Below, in pieces: positions 36,554 through 44,955 of a stretch of DNA of 64,000 nt. Numbering within the stretch: position 1 is the stretch's first letter; each line of letters opens with the position of its first letter. The translations under genes and the position numbers were made by a program. Under the pieces are notes generated by a model, which ran no database searches, had not been told where the DNA came from, and saw only the letters and a program-made list of their open reading frames with translations. Source of the stretch: Halococcus qingdaonensis (GTDB taxonomy: Archaea > Halobacteriota > Halobacteria > Halobacteriales > Halococcaceae); the NCBI RefSeq assembly GCF_024508235.1, contig NZ_CP101943.1, positions 620,001 to 684,000 on the forward strand, given 5' to 3'.

Positions 36554-37312
36554 TCAGAGCCGCCGATACGCGCCGAGACGCGTCCCGTCGAGCAGATACG
36601 CCTCGCCATCGGCGAGCCCATCGGGGAGAAACGGCGCGAGGAACTCCTGACCCTCGACGTTCACCCACGTCCCACCGGAGAGATCGTTGAACGACGGGAA
36701 CACCACGAGTTCGCCGTCGATCGCCAACTCGGTGTCGTGGTGGTCCTCGAACGGCTCCGGCGCGAGCGACCCGCGGAGCCACGCGCGCTCGGCCCGGCTC
36801 CCGCCCACCTCGTCTTCGAGCCGGACGGTCGGGTGTTCGTGGCCGACACAGACCACATCCGCTTCGAGTACACGCCCGCTCGGCCAGGTGTGTCCGTGGG
36901 CGAATCCCACGCCGCCGACACGGATGCCGTCTGTCGGCGTCACGGCCACGCCGAACTCCTCGGCGAGCGATTCGATCTCGCCGTCGTGGTTGCCCTTGAC
37001 GAGCGTGACCGGAACGCGCTCGGCGAGCGCGGACAGCAGCGTTTCGAGCTCCTCGCGCTCGTCGCCCCGTGAACCGCCGATCGAGTGTGCGAGATCGCCA
37101 AGGAACACGACCCGTTCAGCTGCCGTCGTCTCGACGAGCGAGAGCACGTGCTCGCGGCGTTCGTCGGCCTGGCTCGGCAGCGAGACGCCCTCCCACCGGA
37201 GCGCGGCTTCGAGCCCGGCGTGGTAGTCCGCGATGCAGAGCACGCGTTCGCCGCACTCGACGACGGCCGCCGGTTCGCTCGGAATCGGCTCGACGCGACC
37301 CTTCCCGCCCAT
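36554..37312 (-). CDS. rpe: RPA-associated calcineurin-like phosphoesterase
   Basis: A 252-residue metallophosphoesterase of the calcineurin type: ADYHAG (D-x-H), VFLGDLAHS (GD), VKGNHDGE (GNHD) and GHEHP (GHxH) give the two-metal site. It is third in an operon rpa1-rpap1-rpe, an arrangement described in Haloferax where the third gene is named rpe. Its ATG overlaps the rpap1 stop by four bases. The role with single-strand DNA-binding protein is unknown; a DNA 5'/3' end processing or dephosphorylation role is a guess. Confidence 0.85.
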   Translation of the reverse strand: MGGKGRVEPIPSEPAAVVECGERVLCIADYHAGLEAALRWEGVSLPSQADERREHVLSLVETTAAERVVFLGDLAHSIGGSRGDEREELETLLSALAERVPVTLVKGNHDGEIESLAEEFGVAVTPTDGIRVGGVGFAHGHTWPSGRVLEADVVCVGHEHPTVRLEDEVGGSRAERAWLRGSLAPEPFEDHHDTELAIDGELVVFPSFNDLSGGTWVNVEGQEFLAPFLPDGLADGEAYLLDGTRLGAYRRL

Positions 37313-38973
37313 CAGATCGGTTTGAGCCTGTCGTCGTCGGGTTCGTAGCACTCGCCGCTCATCAGCGCCTCCTGGATGCCGTCGTCGGCTGCCTCGGGCG
37401 TGAGACCGTACTCCGCGACGGCGTGCTCGACGACCGCCTCGCGATCGACACCGTCGCCCTCGTTCAGCGCCGCCATCGCCGCGACGACCGCCGCCTCGGG
37501 ATCGGGGTCGTCCTCGGCACGCTCCGATTCGTCGCCATCGTCGACATCGACGTCGGCAGCCTCGTCGATTCCGTCGTCAGCAGCGTCTTCGACCGTTTCG
37601 TCTTCATCCTCGGGCTCCGACGAGGGCTCGGTATCGGAAGGCGGATCGGCCGGTTCGGAACCCGCTTCGTCAGCCTCCTCGGGTCCTGGCGTCTCGATGT
37701 CGGCTTCGCCTGGCTCGCCCACCTCGGCGGCGCTCTCGAAGTCGGTGCCGAACTCCTCCTCGATCCGTTCGCGCTCGTCGGGATCGATCTCGAACTCCTC
37801 CGGATCGTCGACGTCGACCTCGACCGACTCCCTACTGCCCGTCCCGGTGGCCTCCTCGTCATCTCCCTCTGGAGTGATCTCGTCGTCGGTTCCGTCGATC
37901 TCGCCGAACGACTCGTCGGGTCCGTCCTCGTGCTCGTTTCTGGATCGCTCCAGCTCCGCCGCTTCGGTGGGTTCACGTTCGACGAGTTCGTCCTCGGTAG
38001 TCGGCTCGGGCTCCGCTTCGGCTTCGCCCTCGGTTTCGCTCTCGGTAGCTGACCCGGGTTCCCGATCCAGTTCGGCTTCGATACCGGTCTCGGTCTCTGT
38101 ATCGCCTGTCAAATCCGCTACGGCTGTGGTCTCGTCGTCCGCATTCGCACTCTCAGCTGTGATCGACTCGTCATCCGTTTCGACCGCTGGCTCCGCATCC
38201 GCTTCGTCGCTCGCGGTCGCCGCGTCGGGCTCGCTACCGTTCTCTGAAACGGTCCGTTCGGCACCTTCGGCCGCTGCGTCGCGCCCGGTCGATCGGCCTT
38301 CGGGTGCGACGGTGAGCGGACGGACTTCCTCTCGCTCGCCGGCGACCACTCGCGCCGCGTCGAGTGCGAGTTCCTGGATGGCGTCGAGATATTCCTGTGT
38401 CGTGTCGTAGTGAGAGAGCGCGCGCGGAACCCCGGCAGCCAGCCCCCGTTCGACACCCTCGTCTTCGAATGCGTCGCGGAGCGCATCGCCACGCTCGTCA
38501 CGGTCGCGCGCCGCGCGCATCGTCCGGACGCGTTCGAGGGTTCGCTCCGCGGCATCGACGGCGAACCGATCGCGCGTGGCGGCGTCGACCTCGTTCAGAC
38601 TCTCCGGTCGGATCGAGGTGAACACCCGATCGGAGTCCTCGGGCTGGAACGTGCGTGCCTTGCCCGCGACGGCGACGAACGCGGGAGTGTCGGCGCGTTC
38701 CAGGAAGGAGAGCGCCTCGGGCTGGTACTGGCCGGCGTAGACGACGAACGCACCCGTGGGATCGACGACCCGGGCGCGCAACTGCTCGTCGTTGACCGCC
38801 TCGATCTCGGTGAGAACTCCCACGGCGAACAGGCGGTTGAGCCGCGCGCCGGTCGGCGTCACGACGTAGTTCGGCGCGCGCTCCTCGTCGCTCTCGGCGT
38901 ACGAGAGGGTCGCGTCGTCGAACTCGGCGGCGAAGACGCGGTAGGCGGTCTCGCGGTTCGGTCGGCTGCTCAT
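37312..38973 (-). CDS. rpap1: RPA-associated protein with long acidic insert
   Basis: A 553-residue protein. Residues 1-120 form an OB-fold typical of RPA-associated proteins (VFAAEFDDATLSYAE, GARLNRLFAVGVLTEIE, ARVVDPTGAFVVYAGQYQPEA), and 125-225 a helical region. From about 230 to 495 comes a very acidic, repetitive disordered region (Glu, Asp, Thr, Ser). The last 55 residues are a small folded domain (VVAAMAALNEGDGVDREAVVEHAVAEYG) with predicted helices. It lies between rpa1 and rpe with overlapping ends. The OB-fold likely works with RPA1 in single-strand DNA binding. Confidence 0.85.
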   Translation of the reverse strand: MSSRPNRETAYRVFAAEFDDATLSYAESDEERAPNYVVTPTGARLNRLFAVGVLTEIEAVNDEQLRARVVDPTGAFVVYAGQYQPEALSFLERADTPAFVAVAGKARTFQPEDSDRVFTSIRPESLNEVDAATRDRFAVDAAERTLERVRTMRAARDRDERGDALRDAFEDEGVERGLAAGVPRALSHYDTTQEYLDAIQELALDAARVVAGEREEVRPLTVAPEGRSTGRDAAAEGAERTVSENGSEPDAATASDEADAEPAVETDDESITAESANADDETTAVADLTGDTETETGIEAELDREPGSATESETEGEAEAEPEPTTEDELVEREPTEAAELERSRNEHEDGPDESFGEIDGTDDEITPEGDDEEATGTGSRESVEVDVDDPEEFEIDPDERERIEEEFGTDFESAAEVGEPGEADIETPGPEEADEAGSEPADPPSDTEPSSEPEDEDETVEDAADDGIDEAADVDVDDGDESERAEDDPDPEAAVVAAMAALNEGDGVDREAVVEHAVAEYGLTPEAADDGIQEALMSGECYEPDDDRLKPI

Positions 38974-40262
38974 TCGGCTACCTCCGCATCGCCCGCGTCG
39001 TCAGCCTCGGCGAGCAGCGTTCGTGCGTGCTCAGCGGGGTCGTCGTCACGGGGCGCGAACTCGGTCGCTTCCAGGTTCGCGCCGTAGTCGTCGATCGAGA
39101 GTGTGCCCCGTATGCGGAACTCGTGGCCGACGATCGACTCGCGGATCTCGTCGGCCACCACTTCCTGATCCATCGCGTCCCTGGCGGCTTCGCGCGCGTC
39201 CTCGACGTCGCCACCGTAGATCGCTGCGGTGAGATCGGTGTCGAGCACGGCCGTGAGCGATGCCGTGCCGTCGTCGACGATGGCCTTCACGCGCAGGTCG
39301 TCCTCGCCGTCGACGTCGCCGTGGGCGCGGCACTCACCCCGCTGGATGACGCGCCCACACTCCGGACAGCGCTGGATGAGCCCGGAGCCGTCCCGGACCG
39401 CGAGCAGGCTGCCGGTGACCGTTACGTCGAAGAGGCCGCCGGTGGCGATCGCCTCGTGGACGCTCATCCGTGGGGCGTTCTCGCCGCCCTCGATCGTCTC
39501 GTCGAGCGGCTCGATCGTCGAGAACTCGGCGACGTTCACCGAGGGAACTCCACGAAATTCGCGGACGTAGGCGTTCTCGATGCGGATCGAGGCGTCCTCG
39601 TCGATCCCGTCGTGGGGGTTCCAGTCGGTGAACGGGAGTCGTCCCGACTCGTCGGCGACGACGCCGCTCAGAATTTTGGTTTCGCCGTCGCGCCCGTCGA
39701 TGACCTTCTCCTCGACCTCGGCGACGCGAACGGCGAGCGTGCGCCCGCGATCACCCGGCACGAGCTCAGCGAGCGTGCTTTTGCCACCGATCTCGTACGG
39801 GATGTCGAGGGGCTCGTCGGCGAACGCGACCGTCGTCTCGGAGCCGAGGTTGAGCTCGGGGTCGCCCTCCCACTCGCGGACGCCGGCCCCGTGCGCTTCG
39901 ATCGTGTCGCCCGGCGCGAGCTCGAAGTCGTCCCACGCTGTGTAGGAGATTTTGCCCGATTCGTCGGCGAGCTCACCCTCGAAGATCACGAGCTCGTCGC
40001 CCTGATAGCGGATCGAACGCTTGCCGACCGTGAGCACTCGCCCGCGAACCGTCACCGAGCCGTCGCCCGTCGAGACGTCGTCGATGGGCTTGCTCGTCGG
40101 GGCTCCGTCACCCCCGTCGTCGCCGTACTTCCGCCGGAGGCTGCTCTTGGCCTCGTCGATCGGCACGCTGTACTCCACCAGGTTCTGCAGATCCGCTTTG
40201 ACCTCCTCTTTGTCGACGCCGAGGGCGGAGGCGAGCTCCTCGGCATGATCGTCGAGTGTCAT
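38970..40262 (-). CDS. rpa1: Replication protein A, single-strand DNA-binding RPA1
   Basis: A 430-residue protein with three OB-folds: SVTVRGRVLTVGKRSIRYQGDEL at about 65, ALAVRVAEVEEKVIDGRDGETKIL at about 170 and SVNVAEFSTIEP through DVTVTGSLLAV, followed by a zinc finger CPECGRVIQRGECRAHG (CxxC...CxxH). The zinc finger and a last OB-fold complete the usual euryarchaeal RPA. It coats single-stranded DNA in replication and repair. GTG one codon before ATG is possible, but ATG is preferred. It is the first gene of the rpa1-rpap1-rpe operon. Confidence 0.92.
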   Translation of the reverse strand: MTLDDHAEELASALGVDKEEVKADLQNLVEYSVPIDEAKSSLRRKYGDDGGDGAPTSKPIDDVSTGDGSVTVRGRVLTVGKRSIRYQGDELVIFEGELADESGKISYTAWDDFELAPGDTIEAHGAGVREWEGDPELNLGSETTVAFADEPLDIPYEIGGKSTLAELVPGDRGRTLAVRVAEVEEKVIDGRDGETKILSGVVADESGRLPFTDWNPHDGIDEDASIRIENAYVREFRGVPSVNVAEFSTIEPLDETIEGGENAPRMSVHEAIATGGLFDVTVTGSLLAVRDGSGLIQRCPECGRVIQRGECRAHGDVDGEDDLRVKAIVDDGTASLTAVLDTDLTAAIYGGDVEDAREAARDAMDQEVVADEIRESIVGHEFRIRGTLSIDDYGANLEATEFAPRDDDPAEHARTLLAEADDAGDAEVAE

Positions 40263-40307
40263 CACCTGTCTTCGGGACGGAACGAACTAAAGCGTTCGCG
40301 CCCGCAG

Positions 40308-41714
40308 TCAGTCGCTCTCGGTCGTGCTCGCCGCCGTCTCGGTATCGGCGACGCCGTCGATCTTGTAGGTGTAGATCCCGGTGAAGAGATCGCTCGTCAG
40401 CGCGAACCCGCGCTCTTCGTTGTACGTAGCGCTGTAGGCCATCGGCGGGTCGCCGAACACCTGGAGATCCTCTGCCGGATTCGGCACCGCGGGCGCGTCG
40501 GTGCGGTGACTGTCGATCGGGTGCGGGTCAGTCGGGTCGGTGATGTCGTAGAGCACCGTGCCCTCGTGCCAGTCGCCGCTCACCACTAGGGTGGCGTCCC
40601 CCCGGGGAACGATGTCGAACTGGTGGCCGGTCCAGTCGAAGCGCTCGGTCTGATCGTCCGTCCCGTCGTCGCCCGATTCCATGTGCTCGGCGTTCGGCGA
40701 GACGGTGAACCCGATGGGGATCGGGTTCTCGATCGAGCCGTCGCGCCAGCCGATGTCGAAGACGTGTTTGCCGCCCGGCGTCCCGTAGGAGCGCTCGTCG
40801 CCGACGACCACGAGGTCGCGGCGCGGGTCGGGCAGTGCGTAGTGGCAGTTCCCGAACGCCTCCTCGCCGACCTCGCTGTTGGCGTAGGAGGGATGCTTGT
40901 CGTAGTCGAAGTGGCCCGCCTGGTTCGGCTTCAACGGGTCGCTCGCGTCGAGCAGCACGTAGCCGTCGGCCATCTCACCCATGTACGCACAGTGGAGCAG
41001 TTCGCGTTTCGCGTCGTAGACGACGTCGTGTGCCAAGCCGGGCGGGCCGGCGGTGCCGTGCTGTTGTGGCGAGCGTGGATCGGAGACGTCCCAGACGTCG
41101 ATGCCGCCGATGTCCGGATCGTCGCCGTAGTTGACCGCGTAGACGACCGATTCGTTCGAGCGAACGAACAGGTTGTGCGTCCCGCTGGCGTTGAGTTCGC
41201 CGATGACCTGTGGCGATTCCGGCGTTCCCTCGGCAAATCCGTAGTCGACGATCTGGACGCCGGAGTCGCCGGCCGGGTGGTTGCTCCGACAGTACAGCCC
41301 CTTCTTGGGTCCGAACTTGACGTCGAGACAGCGCACGCCGTCGTCGGCCGGGAAGTGATGAACGAGCTCGGGCGCGCTCGGGTCCTCCAGATCGACGAGA
41401 TAGCTTCCGGTGCCCGAAAACCGGGTCCCGACGGCCGCGTAGCGCCCGTCGGGACGGACGGAGCCTTCGGCGAACCCGCCGACCGACGAGGAGAGCTGTG
41501 ACTGGCCCGTCGCTCCGAGTCGCCAGGTCGACGGCGTCGGCGTCGTGGCTGCGTTCGTCCGTGTTCGCCCGGCGGTCGTGGTCGTTCGGGTTTCGTTCGA
41601 GCCGTTGACGGCGCTCTCGCTCGGTTCCATCTGGAGCGCACCGTATGCCGCACCGGAACCGATACCGACCACCCCGAGAGCCTTGAGCACCGCTCGACGA
41701 GTCGTCCCTGCCAT
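40308..41714 (-). CDS. Tat-exported LVIVD-repeat beta-propeller protein
   Basis: A 468-residue protein with a twin-arginine start (MAGTTRRAVLKALGVVGIGSG, RR at 6-7), a Thr-rich linker and then a beta-propeller with LVIVD-type blades (GSYLVDLEDPSAPELVHHF, SGVQIVDYGF, GYVLLDASDPLKPNQAGHF and GTVLYDITDPTDPHPIDSH). It is a predicted exported surface protein. The 2-His/Glu-type metal sites of related selenium-binding proteins are not clearly present, and no function can be given. Located between the rpa1 operon and arfC. Confidence 0.82.
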   Translation of the reverse strand: MAGTTRRAVLKALGVVGIGSGAAYGALQMEPSESAVNGSNETRTTTTAGRTRTNAATTPTPSTWRLGATGQSQLSSSVGGFAEGSVRPDGRYAAVGTRFSGTGSYLVDLEDPSAPELVHHFPADDGVRCLDVKFGPKKGLYCRSNHPAGDSGVQIVDYGFAEGTPESPQVIGELNASGTHNLFVRSNESVVYAVNYGDDPDIGGIDVWDVSDPRSPQQHGTAGPPGLAHDVVYDAKRELLHCAYMGEMADGYVLLDASDPLKPNQAGHFDYDKHPSYANSEVGEEAFGNCHYALPDPRRDLVVVGDERSYGTPGGKHVFDIGWRDGSIENPIPIGFTVSPNAEHMESGDDGTDDQTERFDWTGHQFDIVPRGDATLVVSGDWHEGTVLYDITDPTDPHPIDSHRTDAPAVPNPAEDLQVFGDPPMAYSATYNEERGFALTSDLFTGIYTYKIDGVADTETAASTTESD

Positions 41715-41875
41715 GCTGTTCGGTAGAGTCGAACGCCACGCGCGCACTTATCTCCTCCCGTTCGTCCATCCGCGCCGCAGACGCCGATTTCGACGCTTCT
41801 GGCGGCTCACGATTCGATCCCGTCCACATCCCATGGCATCGAAAGCGGCTTTCGGGGTCGCCGGCTACCGTCCCC

Positions 41876-42538
41876 ATGCACGTCGTGGCCAACGCGGCGA
41901 TGAGCGCCGACGGCAAACTCTCCTCGCGCCGGCGCGAGCAGGTCGTCATCAGCGGGCCCGACGATTTCGCGCGCGTCGACGCGCTTCGGGCGTCCTGCGA
42001 CGCAGTGCTCGTCGGCGGCGGGACGGTACACGCCGACGATCCCCATCTCACCGTCGAGGATCCCGACCTGCGCGCCGACCGCCGTGAGGCCGGCAAACCA
42101 CCCCACCCCGCGCGCGTGGTCGTCGACACGCGTGCTCGTACACCGCCGGACGGCCGCGTGCTCGACGACGCCGCCGTGAGCTACGTGCTGGTCGGCGAAT
42201 CGGCACCCGAAGATCGACGCACTGTGCTTCGAGACGCTGGTGCGGAACTCCTCGTCGCCGGCGACGAACGGGTCGATCTCGCGGCGGGGGTCGCCGCGCT
42301 CGAAGACGAGGGGATCGATCGACTGCTCGTCGAGGGTGGCGGCGAAATTCTGTTTTCGGCGTTCGAGGCGAGAATCGTCGACGAATTATCGATCTTCGTC
42401 GGCTCGCTCCTGATCGGCGGTCGCGATGCGCCGACGCTCGCCGACGGTACGGGGTTCGTCGACGAGTTTCCTGACCTCGACCTCGAAGACGTCGAGCGCG
42501 TCGACGACGGCGTGCTGTGTCGCTACGCCGTCGAGTAA
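41876..42538 (+). CDS. arfC: 2,5-diamino-6-(ribosylamino)-pyrimidinone phosphate reductase
   Basis: A 220-residue RibD-C type reductase. HVVANAAMSADGKLS at the start, VLVGGGTVHADDPHLTV, and LLVEGGGEILFSAFEAR are the NADPH and substrate motifs of the archaeal riboflavin and F420/FO-related reductase. It reduces the ribosylamino-pyrimidine intermediate in riboflavin biosynthesis. Convergent with trxB, stop codons adjacent. Length fits the archaeal family. Confidence 0.9.
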   Translation: MHVVANAAMSADGKLSSRRREQVVISGPDDFARVDALRASCDAVLVGGGTVHADDPHLTVEDPDLRADRREAGKPPHPARVVVDTRARTPPDGRVLDDAAVSYVLVGESAPEDRRTVLRDAGAELLVAGDERVDLAAGVAALEDEGIDRLLVEGGGEILFSAFEARIVDELSIFVGSLLIGGRDAPTLADGTGFVDEFPDLDLEDVERVDDGVLCRYAVE

Positions 42539-43585
42539 TTAGTCGTCGGATTCGGCCAGCGGTGCCGTCTGCGCTTCGTCAGTATGAGTTTCGAGATACG
42601 TGTCGGCGTCGAGGGCGGCCTTGCTCCCCATGCCGGCGGCGGTCACGGCCTGCTGGTAGTGGTGATCGACCACGTCGCCAGCGCCGAAGATACCGGGGAC
42701 GTCCGTGTGGGTCTGGCCGCCGCCCGTACCGCCCGCGGTGGTGAGATAACCGGCGTCGTCCATCTCGACGCCCGTCTCGCGGAGATAATCGGTGTTCGGC
42801 GTGTGACCGATGGCGAGGAAGACGGCCCCGACGTCGAAATCGAACTCCTCGGTCCGGGGATCGTCGCGGTTCTCGCTCGGATGGCCCTCGGGATTGGTGA
42901 GCAGCGAGATGTCCTCGACGCCCTCCTCGGGCGAGCCGCGGATCTCGGCGAGTTCGGTGTTCCGCATCACCTCGATATCGCCCTCTTCGACGTGTTCTTC
43001 GAGGCGCTCGATCCAGTAGTCCTCGGCACGGAACTCCTCGCGGCGGTGGACGAGATGGACTTTCGAGGCGAACTTCGTCAGGAAGGTCGCCTCTTCCATC
43101 GCGGCGTCGCCGCCGCCGACGACGAGCATCTCCTCGCCGCGGAAGAAGGCTCCGTCACACGTGGCACACGTCGAGACGCCGTATCCCATGAGCTTGTCCT
43201 CGCCGGGGACGCTGAGCGTGCGCGCGCTCGCGCCGCTGGCGACGATGACGGCGTCGGCCGTGTAGCGTTCGCCGCTCGCGAGTGTGAGCTCGTACGGGCG
43301 TTCGGCATCGTCGATGGATTCGACGACGCCGTGCTCGATCTCCGTGCCGAAGCGCTTCGCCTGCTCCTTCATCTCGTTGATGAGTTCCGTCCCGCCGATC
43401 CCCTCGGGGAATCCAGGATAGTTGGCGACGTCGGTCGTGAGCGTGAGCTGGCCGCCCGGCTCGTCACCCTCCAGCACCAGCGGGTCGTTGTTCGCGCGCG
43501 CAGCATAGATGGCCGCCGTCAGTCCTGCGATGCCCGACCCCGTGATGACGAGCCGACGATGGACCGGCTCCGCGTCCTCGTTCAT
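42539..43585 (-). CDS. trxB: Thioredoxin reductase (TrxB)
   Basis: A 348-residue NAD(P)H flavoprotein. FAD motif GSGIAGLTAAIYAARA, NAD(P)H motif VVGGGDAAMEEATFL, and the redox-active CATC in GVSTCATCDGAFF are all present. GIFGAGDVVDHHYQQAVTAAGMG is the second FAD contact. Start chosen at MNEDAEPVHR, since the upstream 26 codons are non-homologous and overlap the next gene's promoter. It reduces thioredoxin. Confidence 0.95.
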   Translation of the reverse strand: MNEDAEPVHRRLVITGSGIAGLTAAIYAARANNDPLVLEGDEPGGQLTLTTDVANYPGFPEGIGGTELINEMKEQAKRFGTEIEHGVVESIDDAERPYELTLASGERYTADAVIVASGASARTLSVPGEDKLMGYGVSTCATCDGAFFRGEEMLVVGGGDAAMEEATFLTKFASKVHLVHRREEFRAEDYWIERLEEHVEEGDIEVMRNTELAEIRGSPEEGVEDISLLTNPEGHPSENRDDPRTEEFDFDVGAVFLAIGHTPNTDYLRETGVEMDDAGYLTTAGGTGGGQTHTDVPGIFGAGDVVDHHYQQAVTAAGMGSKAALDADTYLETHTDEAQTAPLAESDD

Positions 43586-43661
43586 ACACTCGATTGACGG
43601 TCCGCGAATAACTACCTTGTGCTGTCGCGGGAGTTTAGGGGGCTGTCCCCCTGGAGCGGGC

Positions 43662-43946
43662 ATGCCGGCAGATCTCGCGGAGAAGACCGACCGATACGAA
43701 CGGCTGCTCGCCGACGCGCTCGATGCAGCGACGATCGCGCCGCCTGTGGGGACGCCGCTTGCCGAGTCCGCCGCCGATTACCGGGAGATGGCGCGCTCGT
43801 ATCTGGAGGACGGGCGACATTTCCGTGCCAACGAGGACCCGGTGAACGCGCTCGCGGCGTTTTCGTACGGTCACGCGTGGCTCGACGCCGGTGCGCGCAT
43901 TGGGCTGTTTTCGGTGCCGGACGAGGGTGATCTCTTCACGGTCTGA
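43662..43946 (+). CDS. DUF357 family protein
   Basis: A 94-residue helical protein with AEKTDRYERLLADALDAATI, YREMARSYLEDGRHF and NALAAFSYGHAWLDAG, matching the archaeal DUF357 family. Function unknown. ATG chosen downstream of the trxB divergent promoter region; the in-frame upstream extension overlaps trxB and is rejected. Confidence 0.85.
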   Translation: MPADLAEKTDRYERLLADALDAATIAPPVGTPLAESAADYREMARSYLEDGRHFRANEDPVNALAAFSYGHAWLDAGARIGLFSVPDEGDLFTV

Positions 43947-43998
43947 GAACGCACGCGGTCGGTGCGCTTACAAGGGGTGGGTGTGTCAGTTTCCGTCG

Positions 43999-44274
43999 AT
44001 GGAGGCCGTTCTGTGGTACGTGCTGACCGGAACACGCGGCGGCACGAACCGCGTGCGTATCCTCCAAGCGCTCGACGAACGGCCGCGCAACGCCAACCGT
44101 CTCGCCGAAGAACTGGATCTCGATTACAAAACCGTCCGTCATCATCTCGACGTGCTGGAGGAGAACAACGTTCTCAAAAACAGCGGTGACGACTACGGTG
44201 CGGTCTATCTCCCGACCGAGCAGGCGCGCCATCACTGGGAGACGATCGAGGAAATCATCGACGAGGTGAACTGA
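43999..44274 (+). CDS. Winged-helix regulator (91 aa)
   Basis: A 91-residue ArsR/HTH_20-like regulator (NRVRILQALDERPRNANRLAEELDLDYKTVRHHLDVLEENNVLK). GCTTACAAG about 26 bases before the ATG suggests a leaderless start and decides against the longer in-frame extension. A small four-helix membrane-protein gene follows 55 bases later and may be its partner; such wHTH/membrane-protein pairs are common in haloarchaea. Confidence 0.85.
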   Translation: MEAVLWYVLTGTRGGTNRVRILQALDERPRNANRLAEELDLDYKTVRHHLDVLEENNVLKNSGDDYGAVYLPTEQARHHWETIEEIIDEVN

Positions 44275-44329
44275 GTATGGTCCGATTTGGGAAAGAGTAT
44301 ATGCACGCAACCGAGGTATGTAGGGATAG

Positions 44330-44641
44330 ATGGCGGCTCTGATCGACGCGATGCGCGTGTTCAGCGCGCTGAACGTGCTCCTGCTCCTCGGACTGGGCTA
44401 CGTCTGGGGGCGGAACTTCCTCCAGTTCCGCTCGAAGCACACCCTCGGTCTGCTGGTCTTCGCAGTCTTACTGCTCGCGGAGAACGCGCTGGCGATCTAC
44501 TTCTTCGTCTTCCACGACACGCTCACCCTCTGGGTGACGAACCCCGAACTCGTTCCCCCGATCGCCCAGGAGGCGATGCTCGCGCTCCGGCTGTTCGAGT
44601 TCGGCGGCGTCGCCTTCCTCACGTGGGTCACGTGGGACTGA
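44330..44641 (+). CDS. Small membrane protein next to wHTH regulator
   Basis: A 103-residue protein with three hydrophobic segments (about 8-27, 38-58 and 78-100). The loops are acidic on one side and basic on the other. TATA-like GAGTATATG about 27 bases before the ATG supports a leaderless transcript separate from the regulator. No family assigned; a sensing partner of the adjacent regulator is a guess from position. Confidence 0.72.
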   Translation: MAALIDAMRVFSALNVLLLLGLGYVWGRNFLQFRSKHTLGLLVFAVLLLAENALAIYFFVFHDTLTLWVTNPELVPPIAQEAMLALRLFEFGGVAFLTWVTWD

Positions 44642-44955
44642 ACGTGGCACGGAGCCGTCGAGGGCGTTCGGTCGGAAAACGTGCAAGGAACTGCAAGCCC
44701 ATCGCTATCGTTGCTCGCGCACGACCCTCTGCCGTGAGCAGCGTCGTCGGTACATCTACCCGGAAAAGCGCCGCGATAAGCGGTAGTTTAACCCCCTCCA
44801 CACAGACGGCGTCGAGAGGGCGTGAGGCGACCGATTTCGTCGGGGTGTAACCGGTAGCTTTAAGTAGTTTACGAGCTAACGTATTGTCAGATACCGAGTT
44901 CTGGGAGTGGGCGCGACCGATCCCCAGCAGCCAACCGCATCCGAGTCACAAACCC
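44642..44955 (+). other. Gene-free stretch upstream of tfb
   Basis: About 314 bases without a credible gene. It contains a TATA-like TTTAAGTA near 44859-44866, which would start tfb transcription near 44888 with a leader of about 68 bases. No tRNA fold or repeat was seen. A long in-frame open stretch from a TTG at 44884 precedes the tfb ATG but lacks similarity to the TFB N-terminus. Confidence 0.5.

Noticed and set aside
35321-37072. 583-codon plus-strand frame opposite the Lhr and Rpe genes
   Set aside because: Its residues are the shadow of the helicase and phosphoesterase genes. No domain or ribosome site is visible, and both minus-strand genes are complete.
39027-40589. 520-codon plus-strand frame opposite rpa1
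   Set aside because: It is a shadow of the RPA1 coding region; the minus-strand protein has three OB-folds and a zinc finger.
44642-44955. Possible tRNA or small RNA upstream of tfb
   Set aside because: No cloverleaf, T-loop GTTCRA motif or strong hairpin was found; treated as promoter and leader.
44884-44955. 24-residue N-terminal extension of TFB from a TTG
   Set aside because: The extra residues do not resemble any TFB N-terminus and TTG is a weak start; the ATG at 44956 is preferred.
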